Source of the DNA: Bombardia bombarda
Taxonomy: Eukaryota > Ascomycota > Sordariomycetes > Sordariales > Lasiosphaeriaceae
Assembly: GCA_030512295.1 (NCBI GenBank)
Contig: JAULSR010000001.1
Coordinates: 5,355,001-5,419,000, forward strand
Direction of reading: 5' to 3'
DNA length: 64,000 nucleotides
Part shown: one piece after another, positions 1-11,678 of the stretch
How positions within the stretch are numbered: the stretch's first letter is position 1
Layout: the number at the start of each line of letters is the position of its first letter
Notes under the pieces: generated by a model
Database searches by the model: none
What the model saw: the letters and a program-made list of their open reading frames with translations, nothing else
What the model was told of the DNA's origin: nothing
Translations under genes and position numbers: made by a program

Positions 1-1321
1 GCACTTGGAGCCGTTGACACAGTCGCCTGGAGGATCATGTTAGTTGAGATCTCATCACATTGCAGTAAATGACTTACGAGACATGTGTCCGATTCCGCCG
101 CAAGAGTAGCAGGTCTTCTGCTGGCCGAAGCCACCACCACCACCCTGCTGGCCACCGTATCCACCGGCCTGGCCGCCGAAGCCGCCGGACTGGCCACCGT
201 AGGACGCACCGCCCTTGGAGCAGTTGCGGGCAATGTGACCGACCTCGCCGCACTGAAGTACAAGTTAGTAATGAGCACATGACTTTATAATGGGGGTTGA
301 CCTGCCTTGTAGCACTCGGCGCCGGACTGGCCACCGCCACCGGTGCGCTCACCGCCGGATGTGGGGCAGTCACGCGAGATGTGGCCGGCCTGGCCGCATC
401 TATAGCAAGTCTTGTTGTCCTTAGGACCCTCGGGGCAGTCACGGCCTATGATATACGATTAGAGACATTGATACATGGGATCAAAAGGAGAACTCACTCA
501 TGTGTCCCTCGCCTGAAATTGAAGGGAAAAGAACTTGTCAGTTTTTTTCGTCTAAAACTCGAGTTCTTCTTGGTTTATAAAGACTCACCACCGCAGTTGT
601 AGCTAAATCAGAGAGGTAATTAGCATCCAACTTTTGTAGAACCGAATGTATGGAGTGTCACTTACCACTTAGCCGCACCCTTGTTGGGGCAGTCACGAGC
701 CTAGCGAAACCATGTTAGTGATCAAAAAGACAAAATACCATGATACCTCTCCGGGGTGGTAGCCCCTCTCGCCGTCAATGGCATACCTGATGGGTAGTCT
801 GGCCGCCTAAAATCTCTCATGTCAGATGGAACTCCCTCAGGGCAATGCAGAGGTTGTCATTGTGGTGTAATGTGGGGACGAATGGCTCCAAATGCCTGTG
901 AGGGCTTTTAGAAATTGGCGCGGTGATCCGGTTCAGCTTTCATGTCACGGAATTGGCCAGTGTCTGAAGGTTGGGAACGATCCGGATCAAAACGTCATCG
1001 CAGTGCGCCCGCCAGAGCTTTTTCAGCAAAGAAAAAAAAATCTGCCCGCGAGGGGCAAGACGCTGCTTGGAGCGGCACACCACTCTCCATATCGATTTAT
1101 CACCCGGTGAATTGAACAATGTCAAAACGGGAGTCTGATATGGACAGTCGTGCGCAACAGCTCTGGGAAGATTGTGGACGCGACAACAGTCTTGTCACAA
1201 GAGCGGTGATGCAAATAGAGGCCATAGCAAGGACGAGACGAAAAAGACTGTGTGCGGGGGCTAACTCACAAGTGAAGCAAGCACGGCCACCGCCGCCGCC
1301 CTGGTTTCCAGTGTAATCCAT
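1..1321 (-). CDS. CCHC zinc-knuckle nucleic-acid-binding protein (Byr3/Gis2/CNBP family), 3' end off window
   Basis: Single-stranded nucleic-acid-binding protein of the CNBP/Gis2/Byr3 family, which acts in mRNA binding and translation. Spliced by hand, eight coding exons give about 159 codons before the window edge: 1270-1321, 787-806, 666-700, 589-602, 498-512, 306-445, 78-252 and up to 26. The reading phase closes across all seven junctions. The product starts MDYTGNQGGGGG and carries five complete C-x2-C-x4-H-x4-C knuckles, for example CFTCGQTTHQARDC, CYRCGQAGHISRDC and CYKCGEVGHIARNC. A Gly-rich linker lies between knuckles 4 and 5, and another CY.. knuckle begins at the edge. Exons 2, 4 and 5 are only 20, 14 and 15 nt. 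The intron at 253-305 needs a GC donor to keep the frame. The start is the only ATG that joins the first knuckle. A CT-rich leader follows upstream, with a possible 5'UTR intron (donor near 1517). The family call is firm; the symbol is left open. Confidence 0.88.
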
Positions 1322-4300
1322 TTTTGATTAAGGTGTCGTGAAGGTTGTTTGGTAAAAGGTTTCGAGAGTCTGCAGGACGTTCTTAATTGTCAGTATGGAC
1401 GTAAGTGGCGAGAGAGTTTGATGTGGTTTTGGTGGAGGAAATTGTGGTTTGGTATTGGAGGAAGGGCGCGTGCAAAAAAATACTAAAGGTGGGGGAGGCT
1501 TGAGGTGGGGTACTTACGGCGATATGCTCTGAAAGTGATAAGGGTTTGAGTCAAAAGTGGTGGATGAACAACGCGAAAGTTGGAAAGTCTTGTCGTGAGA
1601 GTTGTGGAAGAAGAAGCAGCGGAGAGGACAGGAGGGGACGAAAGATAAATATCAGTGCCGTCTTTCGTTGGTTGGGTCAGGTCAGGGTGGACTCGATGAA
1701 AGAGGGCGACTGATGGAAAAAACGGGTTGCTGAAATTTTCTGAAAGGGAAAGTTGTGTGGGGCACCCCTGGTTAAAGCTCCTTCGCCTGAATTTGCGCGC
1801 AAGTCTCTGACAGCCTCAAGCCCGCGGAAAGTCGTGGATGTCGATCCTAGGTCCTGGGCATGGATCCTGGCTGCCTGGCTTGGTGTGGATCGAGCATCAC
1901 CGCATCACGTCCATACTCCGTACCAGCGTACCAAAGCTGAGCTTCGAGGGGATGGGAAAGATCCAGATGCAGGTGCTCGGTTGTATGCAGGTTCGGTGGC
2001 CTGAGGGCCTGAGAGGGGCTTTAGAGGGGCCTCAGAGGGGCCTGAGGGGTAGCCCTGGAGGGGAGGGAGCTTGGGAAGGTGCCAACCTACGATGCTAGCG
2101 AGCCAGTCGAGCCCAGTCGAGCCAGAATCCGACCTCCACTTTTAATTAGGTACCTATCATCCATCTCCTGCCGCCGCAGCCCGCCGCAGCCCACCGCCAC
2201 AGCGTGCGTGCTGCTTGCTGGGCCGAGCACTGGTAGGCTCGCTGGCTCCCATCGTAGGTTATGACTGGAATGGGTGGGTGCGAGCCAGCGCGCATGCCCC
2301 TGCGTAGGTGCGTCTCGACGCAAGCACCTTGCCTCGTTTAAGAATAATTAAGCTATCTTGTCTCCTTTTTTTCACGTCTTGCCCTGTCTTACAGCAAAGT
2401 GGGAAAGCGCACAACTCATTGCCTCCCGAACCCCAACACACAGGTAACCAATGTGACACCGATACGTGGCTCACAGGCTGGCTGCAGCCGACTCGCCGCT
2501 CGACATTCTCTCCGAGTCGACGTCGCTCGAGTTCCCTGCGCCCTGGGCACTCTGAGCTGCCCCAGACCTTGCCCCCAGTCGCACCGCTCATCCCGCCCGA
2601 CCTCTTGGTGACGTTCGGAACGATCTGAGCTTGGCCCAACTCCACCACGTGCGATAGAAGGATTGCAGAAGCTTTGCCGAACAACTCTGGAGACCACACA
2701 AACCTGATGTCTTTTGGCACGGACTGGCTGTTACGGGGGTTGATCGCGGAGATCTCACGAACCGCCCAGAATCTGGATGGAACTCCTTGGCCGCGGCGTC
2801 CCTGTGTTCCAGAGACGGTGAGCCGAACGGTTCTGGCTCCATATTCGCTTTCCCATTCCGAGCTCTTTATCCTCGAGCCGCCAGCCTGGAATCATTATAT
2901 GTTCGGCGTGTTCTTCTGGAACTCTGATGGAAGCATGTTCGCAGATTATGTCTTGGCCGTTCGTGTTTGATTGCCCGATGTGCCGCGCTACTACCCTTTG
3001 CAGCGATTGAGGTTGGGGACCCGGTGTAGCATATATGTCGGTATACGGGCAGGATATCAGTGCTACTACGGATGCAGTGCTGCGACCTAACCCTGCTTGT
3101 GTAAGGTGATGTTCAGCCTGTTGACCCAACGCGTTTCTCGCTCGCTTATAGCCCGAATTCTATCTCATGTGCAAGGAGATGAGTAGGAAGCTCGAAGGGC
3201 AGCGTCCGGGTATGTCGATGTGGTTAGTCGAAAGCGTCCTAGAGAGCCGTGAACGGCGGGGTGCATCTCAACCTTGGTTTGCTGTCATGTCATCCCATGT
3301 TTCTGTGGATTCAGCTCCTGTTACCACCAGGTGCTTGCTTTCCGTCCGGAAGTAGGTTTTCCGCTTGTGGCAAAGTGCAATTGGCTCATCAATGGAGGGA
3401 GATCATGGCTTGATAGACTTGAAGTGGCATGCCTGGTGCACTCCTCGGCGCAGATTGGCCCCTCTCTCAGGTACGCAGCCAATTGGGCCGACATGTCACT
3501 ATGCCCACACTCGCGGCCACAAGGGATGACCCAATATGGGCTCTGTGAGTTGCAACCATCCTCCAAAAAGCAAAATGATCAGGCAATGCGGCTCCCAGTT
3601 TGCCAAATTGACGTTCCGGACGATTCATACATGGCTATATGAATCCAGGGGTTGGGGTGCCAGGCGAGATCATAGATCGATCTATACATTGGTTCGTCTA
3701 ATTAACGCCCTACAGGTATTCCATGCTACCTAACTGCAGGCAGTGGTAATGGAATTGAAGATAACGTATGGCCAGAACCAATAACCGACGTGTCAAAGGC
3801 AGCCTGTTGGAAACGAATCCGATCAAGCAACCCATCAATGGCGGTGTGCTGGTATGAGCCGGTAAAAGAAAATTGTCACCCTCCACCCATCTCAATGCAA
3901 AGCTTCTTACGAATATCATGTGTGTTATGTGTTGGAATTAGTATATGTCAATTGACTAATTACCAAGTACTCGAGTTAAATGATTTTTACTATGTGTTGG
4001 GTCACCGAATACCCAGTTGGATATTCAGACTCTAGACTACATATTTAAACTGAAGTAGGCCACTAGGTACTTAACTCTGTCACCCCCACCATACTCCGTC
4101 CGTATACTGGGTTTGAAACAGGATTTTACATGAGGGCAGATTCGATGGAGGTATTAACAAACCAAAGTAAACAGCATATTGACGAAATTGACCGCCTGTT
4201 CATTCTATATCAACAGAGAACCATTAGTTAATGATGTATAGTCATTAGAGGAGGGGCTTGAACTCATTACTACTGTGTACTTTCTTGTAGGTGGGAGGAT

Positions 4301-4335
4301 GGGTGTGATGTGAGCATGGCACAAACCCGAGTAGG

Positions 4336-4383
4336 TGCAGGGCTGGGCAACTATGCAGGGATGGGCAACTTATGCAGGGATGG
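4336..4383. repeat. Short direct repeat, unit 18-19 nt
   Basis: Two full copies and one partial copy of a unit beginning TGCAGGGMTGGGCAACT start at 4336, 4354 and 4373, about 290 bases upstream of the Sae2-type start. Role unknown. Confidence 0.7.
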
Positions 4384-4526
4384 ATCCGCGACGCCACATC
4401 AGATAGTAGGGTAATTTTCTCACGTGAGGTGGCGTTGGGTTTATTTCCCATTGTCGATTGCCCCGACTCTCCGTTATGGGGTCTTTCCTAATTGGGAGTC
4501 GCGCCTGCCGAATCAATCAGTATTCG

Positions 4527-4562
4527 CGTCGCGTCGTATCTTGTCGTGTCGTGTCGTGCGTG
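4527..4562. repeat. TCGTG/TCGCG pentamer microsatellite
   Basis: Degenerate tandem 5-mers (tcgcg, tcgta, then tcgtg repeated) lie about 110-140 bases upstream of the Sae2-type start codon, probably in its promoter or leader. Confidence 0.7.
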
Positions 4563-4668
4563 TCAGTGATGATTCCGTTCAACGGGATATTCTAAATCAG
4601 TCACCATTTACCACCTCAGGCGTTTGCAGAACATTCTCGGTGGATGCCACATTCTCTCACCGAACAAG

Positions 4669-7144
4669 ATGGGGTATTGGGACCAGAGAGGCCGACCGGC
4701 CATCATGGCAGCAGTGGAGGATGCTTGTGATGCCATTGCGGTTGAGCTGGCCACGGGTGGGTTCCATGATTCATCGTCAATTGGCGACCAATTCAACCAG
4801 CAACTGCGCAGGTCGTCTAACAATCAGTGCAGAATTCCGGGAGCGAGATCATAGCCGCCACACTTTTCTCGCAGAGGAGGTAGAGCGGCTGAGAGCTGGC
4901 GCCGCCAAAGCCGACCAGCTAGGACAGGAGAACCGCTTGTTAAGCCAGCAACTTGATGAGCTTCGGAAAAACCAGAAACAAATGATTCCTACTCCCATGC
5001 CCGTCGATGAGCCCTCTTCTAGTCACCAAGACGCAGCTGTAGCTTCTTGTATCACTCCCCCAATGCCATGTCGACAAGCAGTGCAGCTAAGCGCACGACC
5101 TGCCCTGGCAGAAATCACACCAAACAAACCAATCGATCCAACACACACTGCCTCTATATTTGAACAGGGTGACCCAAACTGGGAGATTGCTTACCACAAA
5201 ATCGCCAACCGCTACAAATCACTAGAGGAAGCATACCAGAATATACAGAAGAAAGCAAGAAAGTTTCGAGACGAGCGTGGCCAATGGATAAAATATGCCG
5301 AGAAATTGGAAGCTAAAGTCCAAAAACTGGAAGAGAGGGTTTTATCCTCAGCAGCCGTGGCTGTCGATGAACTCCGGATACGTCGAATCCCCGAGAACTT
5401 GCAAGCGGATGACGAGCCCGGTGCTGCACAGTTGGTTTCCAGTTTCATATCAAATCCCGAAGCCAGTTCCAGACCAAGACTGCACAAAGACGTTGTTGCA
5501 CAGACAAGGCGTTTTAAGAGGGCAGCCTCGACACCATCAGACGTTCCTACACAGTCGACAAGTCAAGCAGAAACCGAACATGTCCCTCACCTAGCCGGCG
5601 AGGATACATCGGACGAGTCAGATATGCTGCCGCCTTTACCGCAAACTATTGTCACAGAGCAACAGGCTGTTGTCAAACAAGAGCCACCATCAGATGGACC
5701 GGTTGTTGTGTCAGCAAGGAGTCTGCACAAGAGGAAAAATATAGGCGGGGGTCGTCAGCTTCCGCCTGCCCGCAGAATAAAGAGCGAGCATTTTAGCTCA
5801 GACCCAGTCGTTACAGGCGAAGCCTTGACATTCTCTCCCCATGAGAGTTTAGATCTTGACGCAGGACAAGGTAAAATGCCGACGCCCAAGAAGCAACGAC
5901 ATGTAGACATTCAAACGCCGGATAACGAGGTTGCAAATGCGGCAGGAATGCAGCAACAGCAGCGCTATGCAGGTTTTCATAACAAAGTCGGCATGGAACA
6001 TGAATTTCCAACCCCACTGAAGAGCAACATTGGTCTCGGGATACATCACCCGGATGTGTCCACGCCTAGTAGAATCCATGGAGCATCAGTCATGCCAGAA
6101 TCGAACAGCAAGCCCTCAAAAACGCACAGCAGCCGAAAAACTGACCTCAGCCCAGGCTGGTGTCTGGAGACTGCAGTGGCTGATGTCGCCGAAGATGGCA
6201 GTATCAAGCCTCCGGGCACTACCAGCAAAACAAAACAGACAGGAAGATTGCAGACCCTTCTCAGCCCTAACACACCTGCAGGTGACCTCGTCACGCTGCG
6301 GCCAACTCGCCACTTTGGCCACAGCCCTCTCCCCGATCCATACGATGGACCGCTGCCAGATACACGGAGAAAAGCTCTGGTGTCTAACGGTCACGACAAG
6401 TTTATCAAAACCCCTGTCAGAACCCCCTTGGCACCCAAAGCCATCAACCACAGCGCTCCCAGCTCCCGGCTCCGCCGAGCTGATCTCAGGAACCCATCAC
6501 CAAAGCCCAGCCCGCTCCGCGAGCGCCCGCCCGCTCAGTTGCGCCTCGAAGATTTCAAGATCAACCCACGCTTCAACAACGGTCACAGCCACGCCTTTTC
6601 TGAAGTTGTTCGCGGAAAGGCGGACCGCGCCGGGCTGGCGGGCTGTACCGACCCCAAGTGCTGCGGCAAGACGTTTGGTGCTATAGCGCGGAGCGAGCTT
6701 GACGCGGGCGGGCCTGCCATCCTGTCAAGGGCTGCGGACATAAAGCTGCTGGAGGATTTCCTAGGAGATGAGGCGTACAAGCTGGTCGTCATGACTCCAC
6801 AGGAGAAGCAGGACACATGGCTTGAGGCCAAGACGCAGGATCTGGCAAACAGGTATGGGAAGCACCGGCACAGGTTCGCGAGGAGACCCAGCCCGCCGGG
6901 GTATTGGGATCCGGATTTCCCGACCACGCAGGAGGTGAAGGACAGGAAGGAGGAAGGGGAGAGGGAGGAGAGGGGGTTGGTTGAGGAGAGATGGAGGGAG
7001 GCGATGAGGGGCGGGGTAGGTGGCTTTTTAAGGATGAGTAAAGAGGGTTTCGTTTGTGACGATGGCAGTTGTTGTGCAATTATAGCGGGCATTGGACGGC
7101 GTTATGGGTGGAATTGGTTGATAATCAGTAATCAGTATGAATAG
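4669..7144 (+). CDS. Sae2/Ctp1/CtIP-type DNA double-strand-break resection factor
   Basis: Cofactor that stimulates the MRN/MRX nuclease to clip blocked DNA ends and start resection in the nucleus. Two exons: 4669-4756 and 4833-7144. The 76-nt intron has donor GTGGGT, branch CTAAC and acceptor CAG, and splicing joins the helical N-terminus (starting MGYWDQRGRPAI) to a coiled coil rich in Glu/Arg (FRERDHSRHTFLAEEVERL). ATG 4705 is an alternative start. The middle is disordered and Ser/Pro/Thr-rich. Near the C-terminus come RLEDFKINPRFNNG, the Cys motif CTDPKCCGKTFG and the Arg/His motif NRYGKHRHRFARRPSPPGYW followed by DFPTTQ, all hallmarks of the Sae2/Ctp1 C-terminal domain. About 799 codons as read. 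The sequence after 7016 is probably in the wrong frame: the adjacent frame reads RWLFKDE then stop at 7041 (see findings). The longer ORF reaching back to a GTG at 4424 is not used. Confidence 0.85.
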
Positions 7145-8611
7145 CCGTGTTCATGACAAACAGACGATCACATGGGCCCCTACAAAGTTTATAGAACAGG
7201 TTTCTTTTAAATCAGGGGCAAATCGGCCATGAAGGCTCACTTAGGTACTGGCAGTGATGAGGAGAGAACGAGAGATTATGCCATGAGACTTGCATACATA
7301 CGTGAAATCTGACACTTCAGATACCGAGATTTACTTTCTTAGTCTATCAGGCGGTTTGTTCCCCAAGTGCTAGCCTTAGCAGATAAACAATGCAGTTTGA
7401 TGCCCCTGAAAACCGATAGAATCGTTTCAACGTAGTTCATTAAATCCGTCGCACTCTCAGAGTTTGAGACCTGTAATCCACCTAGGGATGATTCCATATA
7501 GTGCCGATGTTGACTCTTGGATTACGGGTTCAGGTCCCACCTGTTTCCAGACCAACTCCGACTTCGGCGAACCATCATCTATCATAGATAGTAAGGTGAG
7601 TAGGGTAGTGCTGTCTCAACTCTCAGGTCTCAACATGGATAGCCAACCCGTTGCAGTTACGGGGGCTTATTGCGATCAAATTGAGAGATGCATCGAGGGT
7701 CCATTTCGGTAGAGTATTGCAAAACAAAGTCGCAGTTTGACAGGTACCTAGAAGCACAGACGAGGCGACAGGCGCGACATGTCTTAGCCGCATCCGCATG
7801 TGCATCCAGCTGGTTGGGCTGCGGGTATTATATCCCGATCACCGACATGTAGTGGGAAGTACTGAGGTACATCTCTCTGGGTATGGGTGGAGTGGGCTCA
7901 CCAGACAGCGAGCACACCAAAAGCACTCGAGGTGGTCTGAGCGTTCCCGACTAGTGTCGCCTGGGGCTGCTGCGGCGTAACAGCTGCGCTTGCAGAGGTG
8001 CCGTGCCGTGGGTACGTGCTCCATCATATGTAGGTACCTTCGCAGCGAACTTTACCTGCCTAGGTACCTAGGCCGCCGGCGGCATAAATTTTGTCAGAGG
8101 CAGAAAGAAACCTGACGAACGGTGCTTTCCAGCTTCTGCTCCAGCTCACCCAGGTCGCTCTCCTACCTGCTCCTTGTGCTTTCCTCATCTACCTACCTTA
8201 CCTACTCCCATTCACGCTCAGCCAGGAGCCAGCATCTCTATCGGCATCTCTCGAACCTTGAAGCATCGCGCTGTCAAAGGACGGAGCCTGCGTGTGATCT
8301 GCATTGCGCTTGCCTCGTCCCAACCCGACGAGTTCTTCTGCACGCTGCACACGGCGAACGTCGCCTAGACCCAACATCACCGCCGCCACCATCACCACCA
8401 CCACCACCACCTGCCCTACGCGCACGCGCACGCGCATCCGACCATTCTTTTCCCGGAACAATTGCCATCTCCCACGCACGCGCCTCAACCACCAGCTCCC
8501 GCCGTGGACATTGCTCCTGCCTCACTTGGCTCCGACCCAGCTTCGTTCCAGCGGTGGCCCTCACGACGTCGCGTGGGCAGCTACCGCAACTCGATTCGCC
8601 CCCAGGCCGGC
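7145..8611. other. Intergenic region with UBP promoter/leader
   Basis: About 1.5 kb between two same-strand genes. No gene-like ORF. The 3' half (from about 8100) is CT-rich and then CAC/CAT-rich, as expected for a fungal transcription start and leader. AGGTACCT palindromes occur at 7742, 8032 and 8062. Confidence 0.6.
8061..8070. repeat. Palindrome CCTAGGTACCTAGG
   Basis: A perfect 14-nt palindrome (8059-8072) centred on TAGGTACCTA. The same core occurs at 2147 and related forms at 7742 and 8032, all in intergenic DNA. Confidence 0.6.
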
Positions 8612-11600
8612 ATGATGAACAGTCGTGGGCATCTGCCGGCTGGGCAGTCAATGCAGGCAGGTGTGGATATGGGCCCTGGTCCTGGCGGTCCTGCCGGACC
8701 TGGCGCCAATGGAGGGCCTCGTCGCGGCGGACGCCATCATCACTACAACGCCAGCCATCACTATTCCCAACACCAGTACCAGCATCAGCATCAAGTCAAT
8801 GTCGCCCAGCAGCAGCAGCCAATCTATCCTGCTAATTATATGACACATTACCCTCCGACTTACTACGTCCCACAGCCGCCGCACTACCAGACGGGACCTT
8901 TGGCCGCGAGCTATCTGCCATATCCCCCCGCCAGTTACCCCCGATCACCACCCACCTTGCCGCCAGCTTTTGTCCCCAACGTCTACCAAGTGAACCAGCG
9001 GAGCTATCCCCCACGCCTTGCCCAGACTCCCCCAGTTGTTGTTTCACCGTATGCTCACCCTAACGAGGACATTGCTCCCGGTGTGCCGCCACCGCTGCCC
9101 ATTCCTCAAGCACATACCCCGTCATCCACGCTCTCTTACGCCCCTCCCCCAGTTGCAACTCCTCCGGTATCGCAAATATCCGAAAGCGTTCCGGTTCAAA
9201 CAGAGGCATTGTCACAGCCGCAACAACTGGAAAGGCCGGCAGACATGGAGTCTTCCAAACTGACCGCACCACCTCCAAGGGTCGAATTCCCGACCTCGAG
9301 AGAGCCCTTTAAGGCACCGGTAAGTCTCGACGTCTCCCCCATCATGTCTGATCACTCGATGCTAATTATATACGTCTCTTCAGCTCCCTTGGTACTCTGT
9401 TGACCCGGAGACATGGCCTTCACGCACTGCGAAGCTCAGGAGACGGAGAAAGATCGCCGACAGCGTAGAATTGCCGCTACCGCAGTACGGGTCCGCCACT
9501 GATACGCCGTCTGAGGAGGACCCCGTTTCCCCCAAGCCAAGAAAAAAGACAAAGCTGGTAGAGGACAAGGCATCCAGCACAACCCCGAAAGTCAAAACTC
9601 TCACACTCGAGTCTTCACCTCCCCGGTCTGAGACTCAGACACCCTCAACACTTGATCTTGTCTTTGAGGACACTGCCTCTACATCACCCACAACATCAAC
9701 CTCGGTGCACCTACCAAAGGAGGTTGCAACTACAATAACTATCCCGGCTAAGACCGTAAAGGCGGCGGCACGGTCTGCAATTCCTGTCATCCCTGTTGTG
9801 CCTGCTATTCCTAAAGCAAGCCCAAAAGCTACAAAGTCTGCAAGCAGCATTGCGAAGGTGCAGACTGAAGCTGCACCCGTTGTATCTGAGTCTGCCGAGA
9901 AGCAACTTGAGGTCCCCGAGACTCCTTCCAAGGATGCGGCTGTTACAACCGAAGCAACAACTGATGTGGCACAGCCTTCGCGAGCCACGGAATCGGCTTG
10001 GAAACGTCCTAAGGGATGGGCTGCGTTGTTCTCCAAGCCTGACTCGTCTACTGGTGGTGCTACAGCGGGAAAGCCTCATACTAATGGTGATATTCCTGCT
10101 GATGGCTCTAACACCCTTGCTTCTACTGCTGAGTTAGTCAAATCCGCCACGAGCCCGCTTGCTGAAGTACTTCGCACATACCGCGTAGGCCCTGTGGATA
10201 CGTTGAACTTCCTAGAACCTCGTGGTTTGGAAAACCAAGGAAATACGTGCTACATTAACTCAGTAAGCGCCCAAAACCCCGGGTGAGTGTTCAATGGTCC
10301 CCTCTAACATATGTGCTCTAGGTGTTACAGGTTTTAGTCTTTTCTGTTCCTTTCTATGATTTAATTGACCAAATTAAAAAGAAGGGCTCAAAAAGCTTCA
10401 GGATCGAAACCCCTCTGATTGACGCAATGTAAGTTGTCTCCCATTTTCGTCTGGGCTGGTTCAGTTGCTGAAATATAACAACAGGGTTGATTTCATGGGT
10501 GAATTTAGAGTAATGGACTCAGCGGCTTCTGCCGCTGAACTCAGGAGAAGGCTCAAGCCCGGTGACTTGGAGAAGTATGGGGGAAGGTTTGCACCCGAGG
10601 AGTTCTATAAAACTATTCGGGGCTTGGAAAACTTTGCTTCTATGCCGGTCAGTATATCATCAACACCTGATTCCAAAAAGCCCGTACCTAATAATATGAT
10701 CAGCGCGGTCAACAGCAGGATGCAGAAGAGTTCCTCGGGAAACTCCTTAACGAACTTCACGAAGAGTGTCTGAGAGTGATGAAATCCTCCGGACAAGAAG
10801 AGGACGTCGCCGAAGGTGAAGACGATTGGTCACGAGTTGGCTCAAAGCAAAAAACAGCCAACGCCCGAGAGTCGGGAGAACAGAAACCCTCGCCAATCAC
10901 CAGAATTTTTAATGGCCGGGTTCTTAATACAATCAACAACCTTAAGGAAAAGACTGTGACCAAAGTCTGCCAGGCTGTAAAACCTCTTCAGCTCGATATT
11001 GACAGGCCGGACATCATCACCCTTGAGGATGCTTTAAACCGCTACACTCGATTAGATGCTTTTGAGAGGGACAAGACTACGCAAACCTTGTTTGAGGCGC
11101 TTCCTCCAGTTTTGATTATCCAGTTCAAGCGTTTCAAGTACACGAACAAGACGAGTTACAAGCTCTGCAAGCACATCGAGTATCCAATGGAACTCGTGTT
11201 TCCAGCGGGGATGCTCAGTCCTGAACATCGGATAATCAGCGCTATGGAGGGCCTGCCTAGATACCAACTCACCTCGGTCGTCTATCATATAGGCGGAAAT
11301 GCCAATACTGGACACTACACGGTTGATGTGCGTCGCCAGGATGGCCACGAATGGATCCATTTTGATGATGACAAGGTCTCGCGTTTGAAAGGCGAGGATG
11401 TTGCCAGGAGTGGTGCCGTTGGGTCCACGACAACATTAAAGCCGGGTGGCAAGGAGAGCGCGGCTGTCGGCAATAGATTTGCTGGAATCAAGGATGGGGA
11501 TTCCGGCGATAAGGATGGCTGGAAGCAAGCTCCGGCCGGCGGCAAGAAGTCCAGCAGCGCTACTAATGGGAATACAACGCCCTCTTCTGCTGCTGAAAGC

Positions 11601-11678
11601 CAGAATTCTAGCCAGAAGAAAGACACTACTGGTGACAGGGAAAAGGTTGCGTACCTGCTTTTCTATCAGCGAGTCTGA
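8612..11678 (+). CDS. ubp3: Ubiquitin carboxyl-terminal hydrolase, Ubp3/USP10 type
   Basis: Cysteine protease that removes ubiquitin from target proteins; the Ubp3/USP10 group works with a Bre5/G3BP-type partner in vesicle traffic and ribophagy. Five exons (8612-9319, 9384-10262, 10322-10428, 10485-10647, 10704-11678) keep phase and give 943 codons. The first 500 residues are low complexity (His/Gln, Pro, Ala/Thr). The USP domain starts at LEPRGLENQGNTCYINS, with catalytic Cys near residue 525, and continues over the splice as VLQVLVFSVPFYDLIDQ. Then come RGQQQDAEEFLGKLLNELH, the IIQFKRFKY strand and the His box YHIGGNANTGHYTVDVRR (catalytic His near 823, followed by FDDD). The protein ends KVAYLLFYQRV, the normal end of a USP domain. 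ATG 8612 is the first in-frame ATG after a stop at 8366; non-ATG sequence upstream stays open for about 80 codons. Symbol by family resemblance only. Confidence 0.88.

Larger units (their letters stand above)
1322..4668. other. Intergenic region, no recognisable gene
   Basis: About 3.3 kb between the divergent zinc-knuckle and Sae2-type genes. The first 400 bases are the probable promoter/leader of the minus-strand gene. ORFs here (up to about 150 codons, both strands) lack recognisable motifs and splice partners. 3700-4240 is AT-richer than its surroundings. Small repeats at 1980-2060, 4336-4383 and 4527-4562 are the only structure seen. Confidence 0.6.

Noticed and set aside
4424..4832. Upstream extension of the Sae2-type ORF from a GTG
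   Set aside because: Non-ATG start, no family similarity in these residues, and a well-formed 76-nt intron (4757-4832) instead links the ATG 4669 exon.
8122..8835. 237-codon plus-strand ORF across the UBP leader
   Set aside because: Ser/Arg/Pro-rich translation of CT- and CAC-rich leader, ends inside the UBP coding exon in another frame, no motif.
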